Assembly (NCBI RefSeq): GCF_024266705.1
Contig: NZ_CP100756.1
Coordinates: 2,604,001-2,668,000, forward strand
Length of the DNA: 64,000 bases
Direction: 5' to 3'
DNA from: Natrinema gelatinilyticum
GTDB taxonomy: Archaea > Halobacteriota > Halobacteria > Halobacteriales > Natrialbaceae
Under the pieces are notes generated by a model. That model saw nothing but the letters and a program-made list of their open reading frames with translations. It had not been told where the DNA came from and made no database searches. Below, one piece after another: positions 59,845 to 64,000 of the stretch (the first letter of the stretch is position 1; the number at the start of each line of letters is the position of its first letter). A program made the translations under genes and the position numbers.

Positions 59845-60540
59845 ATGGTAGCAGTCACGATCTGGAACGAGTTCCGCCACGAACGCGAGGAGCAGGCGGC
59901 GGAGGTCGCCTACCCCGATGGGATCCACGAGGCAATCGCCGACGCACTCACCGACGAATACGACGTCCAGACCGCAACGCTCGACGACCCACACCACGGT
60001 CTCACAGCCGATGTCCTCGAGGATACCGACGTCCTCCTGTGGTGGGGCCACGAGGCCCACGACGAGGTCTCGGACGTGGTCGCCGACCGCGTTCATCGCC
60101 ACGTTCTCGAGGGGATGGGGTTTATTCCGCTGCACTCGAGTCACTACGCGAAGCCCTTTACGCGGCTCATGGGAACGTCTTGCAGCCTACAGTATCGCGA
60201 GGATGGCGGTACCGAGCGGCTGTGGGTCGTCGATCCCGGCCATCCGATCGCCGACGGTCTGAACGAAGTCATCGAACTCCCCGAAACGGAGATGTATGGC
60301 GAACCGTTCGACGTCCCCGAACCCGATCGTCAGGTGTTCATCAGCTGGTTCGAGGGCGGCGAGGTGTTTCGAAGCGGCTGCTGTTACCGGCGGGGAAACG
60401 GCCGAATCTTTTATTTCCGGCCGGGTCACGAAACCTATCCGATCTACAACAACGCGGCGGTTCGCCGTGTGCTTCGCAACGCTGTCGAGTGGGCCAGTCC
60501 GACCGAGGGGGCACCACGGACGTTCGGCGAACGGTCGTGA
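59845..60540 (+). CDS. ThuA-like protein (trehalose utilisation family)
   Basis: 231 residues: [60 protein letters not shown] and [17 protein letters not shown]. The beta-alpha layout with WWGHxxH and GHETYPIY is the ThuA type (GATase1-like fold). In rhizobia ThuA/ThuB convert disaccharides such as trehalose to 3-keto derivatives together with a Gfo/Idh partner. It is divergent from a Gfo/Idh gene here. Confidence 0.9.
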   Translation: MVAVTIWNEFRHEREEQAAEVAYPDGIHEAIADALTDEYDVQTATLDDPHHGLTADVLEDTDVLLWWGHEAHDEVSDVVADRVHRHVLEGMGFIPLHSSHYAKPFTRLMGTSCSLQYREDGGTERLWVVDPGHPIADGLNEVIELPETEMYGEPFDVPEPDRQVFISWFEGGEVFRSGCCYRRGNGRIFYFRPGHETYPIYNNAAVRRVLRNAVEWASPTEGAPRTFGERS

Positions 60541-60547
60541 CATCCTT

Positions 60548-60565
60548 CACGCCGTGAACGGCGTG
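60548..60565 (+). terminator. Perfect hairpin after the ThuA gene, terminator or IS200/IS605-type end
   Basis: CACGCCG-TGAA-CGGCGTG, seven pairs, starts 8 nt after the stop codon (60538-60540). The wider block GACATCCTTCACGCC...GGTTTCCTCC (60539-60574) resembles right ends of haloarchaeal IS200/IS605 elements. Both readings are possible. Confidence 0.45.
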
Positions 60566-60592
60566 GTTTCCTCCGTATGAGTCTCAGCCGGT

Positions 60593-60781
60593 CTACGCGT
60601 CCCCGGAGGAAATATTCCCGTCATAGTGAACGATACTCGCGTCTGCGCGCCGTTCTTCGGGACGGTGAGAGCGTGGTGACTCAGACCAGTCGTGGTCGTC
60701 CCACTCGAACCGTACTCGAAAACGCCGCGCATTTTCGCCATCCCGGAAATCGGTGATTTCCGAGGTTACAGGCCGTGCCAT
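60593..60781 (-). CDS. Possible small protein, 62 residues
   Basis: Minus strand from ATG 60781: MARPVTSEITDFRDGENARR, FRVRFEWDDHDWSESPRSHR, ending DASIVHYDGNISSGDA. The composition is acidic and protein-like with two Trp. It could be the remains of a larger gene beside the hairpin at 60548. No family named. Confidence 0.35.
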   Translation of the reverse strand: MARPVTSEITDFRDGENARRFRVRFEWDDHDWSESPRSHRPEERRADASIVHYDGNISSGDA

Positions 60782-60844
60782 CTGCCTGACTGCCTGTTCT
60801 GTCTGCCTCAGGTTTTCGGAAGTCGCGGCGGGCTCTTCGTCGGT

Positions 60845-61696
60845 TCAGAACGGCTGTCGACCTTCGTCTGTGATGACGCTCTCGAGCAGGTCGACCGGCG
60901 TCGCGTCGTAGGCGGGGTTCTTCACGTCGAAGCCGTCGGCTGGTTCAGCCATCACCTCGCTGTCCGGGCGGAATTCGTTCTCGAAGACGAACCCCTCGCT
61001 CACGATTTTCGAGGCCGAACCGAGGACCGTGACCGGGACACCGACCTGCGCCGCCGTCGCCGCGATCGGAAACGTCCCGACGCGGTTGTATAGCGTCTCA
61101 TTGACGATGCAGTCCATCCCGACGACGACCCGGTCACACTCCTCGAGGTAGATCCCGTGGGCGCTGTCGGTCACCAGCGTCGCGTCGATCCCCTCGAAAT
61201 CGGCGAGCGTTCTGGCGGTCTTGCGTCCGAGATATCGGGGCCGTGCCTCAGTGACGTAGACGTCGAACGTTTTCCCTCCCTCGATCGCCTGTTCGAGGGC
61301 TTCGAGGACCGTCGAGGAATAATCGTGAGTCAGCAATGTCGCGCCGTCGGTGAGTTCGTCGACGGCGTTTTCGGCCGCCAGCCGCTTGCCGGATTCGATC
61401 CGCGTGACGACCTCGTCGATCTTCTCGCTCGTCAGTCGCCGCGCCTCCTCGACGCTGTCGGGATCTGCGTCGGTCACGTCGTCGACGACCTCCCGAACGG
61501 CGTTTTGTAGCGAGGCGTGCGAAGGGTTCGCCCGCCGTAGGACGGAGCCGTTGCGCTCGAGCGCGCGGGTGTACTCTTCGACCGTGGCGAACTCCCGCTC
61601 GACGAGCTCCTCGAGAGCTCGTGCGGCATTTACGGCTACTACCGAGGAGCTGTGCGTTTGCATCTCCCTGATTTCCTCGGCCGTCTCGTCGATCAT
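60845..61696 (-). CDS. Ribose 1,5-bisphosphate isomerase (eIF2B-like fold)
   Basis: 283 residues from ATG 61696; the longer upstream frame lacks a family N-terminus. Sequence: EEIREMQTHSSSVVAVNAAR, ATLLTHDYSSTVLEALEQAI, DVYVTEARPRYLGRKTARTL, VTDSAHGIYLEECDRVVVGM (the D-S-A and GxD elements of the eIF2B/MTNA fold), FPIAATAAQVGVPVTVLGSA. The archaeal enzyme converts ribose 1,5-bisphosphate to ribulose 1,5-bisphosphate in the nucleoside degradation pathway. It is divergent from the zinc ribbon gene. Confidence 0.9.
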   Translation of the reverse strand: MIDETAEEIREMQTHSSSVVAVNAARALEELVEREFATVEEYTRALERNGSVLRRANPSHASLQNAVREVVDDVTDADPDSVEEARRLTSEKIDEVVTRIESGKRLAAENAVDELTDGATLLTHDYSSTVLEALEQAIEGGKTFDVYVTEARPRYLGRKTARTLADFEGIDATLVTDSAHGIYLEECDRVVVGMDCIVNETLYNRVGTFPIAATAAQVGVPVTVLGSASKIVSEGFVFENEFRPDSEVMAEPADGFDVKNPAYDATPVDLLESVITDEGRQPF

Positions 61697-61857
61697 ACGT
61701 TGACGAATTCCCGACAGCGGGAAAGGTGTTCCGGGTGCACGGACCGTCAGCGGTCGTGTATCTCGGGCCACGAGGCCTGGCACGGTCCCGGCGATAACGG
61801 CCTCCGCCAGCGATAGACAGCGAACGGTATACGTCCTCGGACCACCTAGATCCGTCG

Positions 61858-62178
61858 ATGACCATCACCGTCAGGTACACGTGCCCGCACTGCGGTGCCG
61901 TCGTGAGCGTCGAGCGCCGGCCCGACCTCGCGGATCGATCCGTCACCACGGTCCCCCAACCGGGGTGGGAGTACGCCGCCCCGGACGAGGCCGTCGAGGA
62001 GGCCGACGGAATCGAGTTTCTCTGTGGCGAGGACGGACCCGTCACCGATCTGGAGGGCGACCCCGTCGAGGGCTGTGGCCGCCCGTTCTACCTCAATTTT
62101 GTCCGCTACGAGCAGGGCGTAGAACTCGAGCCTGATCCGCCGACATACGGCGGGCCGCGGTTCGATTTCAACGCGTAG
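61858..62178 (+). CDS. Zinc-ribbon haloarchaeal protein, 106 residues
   Basis: MTITVRYTCPHCGAVVSVER has a C-x2-C knuckle; a second Cys pair is CGEDGPVTDLEGDPVEGCG. The protein ends GPRFDFNA. A ribbon-type metal site is likely; no function is known. It is divergent from the R15P isomerase. A perfect 20-bp tandem repeat follows its stop. Confidence 0.75.
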   Translation: MTITVRYTCPHCGAVVSVERRPDLADRSVTTVPQPGWEYAAPDEAVEEADGIEFLCGEDGPVTDLEGDPVEGCGRPFYLNFVRYEQGVELEPDPPTYGGPRFDFNA

Positions 62179-62182
62179 GAAC

Positions 62183-62222
62183 GGATGGCGCCCGGAATCA
62201 CGGGATGGCGCCCGGAATCACG
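62183..62222. repeat. 20-bp tandem direct repeat
   Basis: The unit beginning GGATGGCGCCCGG occurs at 62183-62202 and, without a gap, at 62203-62222. It starts 5 bp after the stop of the zinc-ribbon gene. Probably a slippage duplication. Confidence 0.9.
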
Positions 62223-62439
62223 GAAGAATGACTCTCCTCGTTCCGTGTAGCAAGCCGCTGAGCGGACGCCTGATGAGGAAGGGCGGTTTCGAGGCGATGT
62301 ACCCACGAGCGACCAGCGGGAGCGAGCGGCCTCTTTTGGTTCAGATTGTGCGGGCGATTCGAGCGAGCGGAACGAGCGAGGACCGCTCGTAAAAAGGTGG
62401 GAACACAACCCTTTTCGAGGCCCGGAAGTACCTACAGAC

Positions 62440-63516
62440 ATGGACGAAGCCGCGATTCGCGACCGCCTCCGGACGGTCGATGATCCGGAACTCGGCGACG
62501 ACATCGTTTCGCTCGGACTCGTCAACGACATCGACGTCGACGGAGACCACGTCGCGGTCGATCTCGCCCTTGGGGCTCCCTATTCGCCCACCGAGAGTGA
62601 CATCGCCGCCGATGTTCGACGGGTACTGACCGAAGTGGGCCTCGAGCCGGATCTCACCGCGAGCGTTCCCGATCGAGACGATCTCACGAGCGAGGAACAG
62701 GTGCTGCCGAACGTCAAGAACGTTATCGCAGTCGCCTCCGGAAAGGGCGGCGTCGGCAAATCGACTGTCGCAGTCAACCTCGTGGCCGGTCTCTCCCAAC
62801 TCGGTGCCCGCGTCGGGCTCTTCGACGCGGACGTCTACGGGCCGAACGTTCCACGGATGGTGGCCGCCGACGAGCCGCCGATGGCCACCGAGGACGAAAC
62901 CCTCGTGCCGCCCGAAAAGTACGGCGTGAAGCTAATGAGCATGGCTTTTCTCACCGGCGAGGACGACCCGGTCATCTGGCGCGGCCCGATGGTCCACAAA
63001 GTCATCACGCAACTCACCGAGGACGTCGAATGGGGCTACCTCGACTACCTCGTCGTCGATCTCCCGCCAGGAACCGGTGACACCCAACTGACGATGCTTC
63101 AGACTATGCCTGTCACCGGCGCCGTCATCGTCACGACCCCACAGGGTGTCGCGCTTGACGACGCCCGGAAGGGCCTCGAGATGTTCGCCAAGCACGACAC
63201 CGTCGTCCTGGGAATCGCCGAGAACATGTCGACGTTCGTCTGTCCTGACTGCGGCGGCGAACACGACATTTTCGGCTCCGGCGGCGGCGAGGGGTTCGCC
63301 GAGGAACACGACATGCCCTTCCTCGGCTCGATTCCGCTCGATCCCGCCGTGCGCGAGGGCGGCGATGGCGGGAAGCCGACCGTCCTGAAAGAGGGGGACG
63401 ACACCAGCGACGCGCTCCGAATGCTCACCGAGAACGTCGCCAACAATACCGGGATCGTCCACCGACAGGGGGTCTCTCAGACGCACCGGAGCGAAGCAGC
63501 GTCACCCGATCGATGA
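62440..63516 (+). CDS. apbC: Mrp/ApbC-type Fe-S cluster carrier ATPase
   Basis: 358 residues. N-terminal MIP18 domain (about 1-80, RLRTVDDPELGDDIVSLGLV) followed by the ParA-like P-loop domain: VASGKGGVGKSTVAVNL (deviant Walker A, 102-109), FDADVYGPNVPRMV (Walker A'), LVVDLPPGTGDTQLT, VTTPQGVALDDA, and the Fe-S-binding CPDCGG (Cys268, Cys271). The enzyme binds and delivers an iron-sulfur cluster. ATGA overlap with the next small acidic gene points to a joint role. Confidence 0.95.
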   Translation: MDEAAIRDRLRTVDDPELGDDIVSLGLVNDIDVDGDHVAVDLALGAPYSPTESDIAADVRRVLTEVGLEPDLTASVPDRDDLTSEEQVLPNVKNVIAVASGKGGVGKSTVAVNLVAGLSQLGARVGLFDADVYGPNVPRMVAADEPPMATEDETLVPPEKYGVKLMSMAFLTGEDDPVIWRGPMVHKVITQLTEDVEWGYLDYLVVDLPPGTGDTQLTMLQTMPVTGAVIVTTPQGVALDDARKGLEMFAKHDTVVLGIAENMSTFVCPDCGGEHDIFGSGGGEGFAEEHDMPFLGSIPLDPAVREGGDGGKPTVLKEGDDTSDALRMLTENVANNTGIVHRQGVSQTHRSEAASPDR

Positions 63517-63803
63517 CCGACGGCACCCACGGCTCGGGCGACGGCGACGATACCGGTGTCGGCGCGAGCGGTGACGCCGCAGACACGGATTTCGAATTCG
63601 AATCCGACGCCGAGCGCGTCGACTTCCTCCGGGACATCGCCGACGAAATTCGTGGTGACTCGACCGAGCGCGAGCAACTCGCGAACGTCCTGTACCGAAC
63701 CAGCGACCTCTACGACGAGCGCGAGGATACCTCGCCTGAGGAGATCGTTCGCAATATGAAGGTCATCCTGGAGGTCATCGAACGCGGCGGCCTCGATCGC
63801 TGA
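63513..63803 (+). CDS. Small acidic protein coupled to apbC, 96 residues
   Basis: Starts inside the ATGA overlap with the apbC stop. An acidic N-terminal linker (MTDGTHGSGDGDDTGVGASG ...) leads to a helical part: AERVDFLRDIADEIRGDSTE, REQLANVLYRTSDLYDERED, TSPEEIVRNMKVILEVIERG. The helical part has no Cys. It is probably a partner of the Fe-S carrier or a haloarchaeal regulator; I cannot name the family. Confidence 0.75.
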   Translation: MTDGTHGSGDGDDTGVGASGDAADTDFEFESDAERVDFLRDIADEIRGDSTEREQLANVLYRTSDLYDEREDTSPEEIVRNMKVILEVIERGGLDR

Positions 63804-64000
63804 GTCGGTTCGGTCGATACAATACCGGTACTCACCTTTTCACCGTGTCGCTGTCGCTGTCGCGCCCCCTCGTGCCCACCTAGACCCGCGATTTTGCGTA
63901 CGCTCCGTCGTCCCGATCACCCGTCGCTCGACGACGCACCGCTCGGCTCTCGGCGGCGACCGGACTAAATTCGGACGCGCCACTTTTGCGTCTGCCCCTC
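63804..64000. other. Right edge, no supported gene
   Basis: About 200 bp. No gene with a start and good composition is visible. The last part (63960-64000) is C/T-rich and may lead into the next gene. Nothing further can be seen here. Confidence 0.4.

Noticed and set aside
1..64000. tRNA, rRNA and CRISPR search by eye
   Set aside because: No cloverleaf with a T-loop (GTTCGAATC-like arm), no long rRNA-like stretch and no spaced repeat array was found. A covariance-model or CRISPR search could still find something I missed.

Overview
The window is a piece of a haloarchaeal chromosome, most likely from the Natrialbales (the order is an inference; the halophilic archaeon is clear). The evidence is high GC, Asp/Glu-rich proteins, archaeal TATA boxes 25-30 nt upstream of many start codons with little or no leader, an archaeal L1-L10(P0)-L12 ribosomal operon, a proteasome beta subunit, and several families known mainly from haloarchaea (HEWD protein, rubrerythrin-like zinc ribbons, DUF35/thiolase pair). 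I found no tRNA, rRNA or CRISPR array.

Layout. 0-1.1 kb: the first 363 codons of a type IIG/Eco57I-like restriction-modification protein running off the left edge. 1.2-13.6 kb: LysE exporter, HD hydrolase, Tat-exported penicillin acylase with an overlapping membrane protein, methylmalonyl-CoA mutase B12 subunit plus MeaB, alpha/beta hydrolase, DUF502 protein, DUF35/thiolase pair, M42 peptidase, and a fused heme A/heme O synthase. 13.6-14.1 kb: a decayed IS200/IS605-type tnpB remnant. 14.5-31.2 kb: mostly housekeeping and hypothetical genes (acyl-CoA dehydrogenase, TRIC-like channel, squalene/phytoene synthase, purM, M50 protease overlapping a TraB protein, a frameshifted sdpI, a HAD phosphatase, tandem paralogs, an MFS carrier). 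31.3-33.8 kb: an accessory island with one IS5-type element inserted in another, leaving an 8-bp target duplication, flanked by decayed coding sequence and a second tnpB tail. 34-39.4 kb: pckA, HEWD, cutA, then rpl11 and rpl1-rpl10-rpl12 with a structured L1 leader. 39.6-49.9 kb: transporter, BtpA, old-yellow enzyme, HpcH aldolase, redoxin, PNPOx-like protein, Lrp regulator with an aminotransferase, HxlR regulator opposite a flavin reductase. 49.9-50.9 kb: an intact-looking IS1595-type element with 30-bp perfect inverted repeats. 51-64 kb: a formate/nitrite channel fused to Usp domains, aldo/keto reductase, winged-helix regulator behind three 15-bp-spaced repeats, CBS-HTH protein, psmB, Gfo/Idh and ThuA pair, ribose-1,5-bisphosphate isomerase, and an Mrp/ApbC Fe-S carrier.

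The least expected signal is in the transposase genes. All three (two IS5-type, one IS1595-type) carry several near-perfect hairpins (7-16 bp stems, 3-9 nt loops) inside their coding sequence. In the two diverged IS5-type genes, four of these lie at equivalent codons. I did not see comparable hairpins while reading the host genes, but I did not scan them systematically. Several small genes below the usual size cutoff are also annotated (43-, 55-, 56- and 62-residue products).
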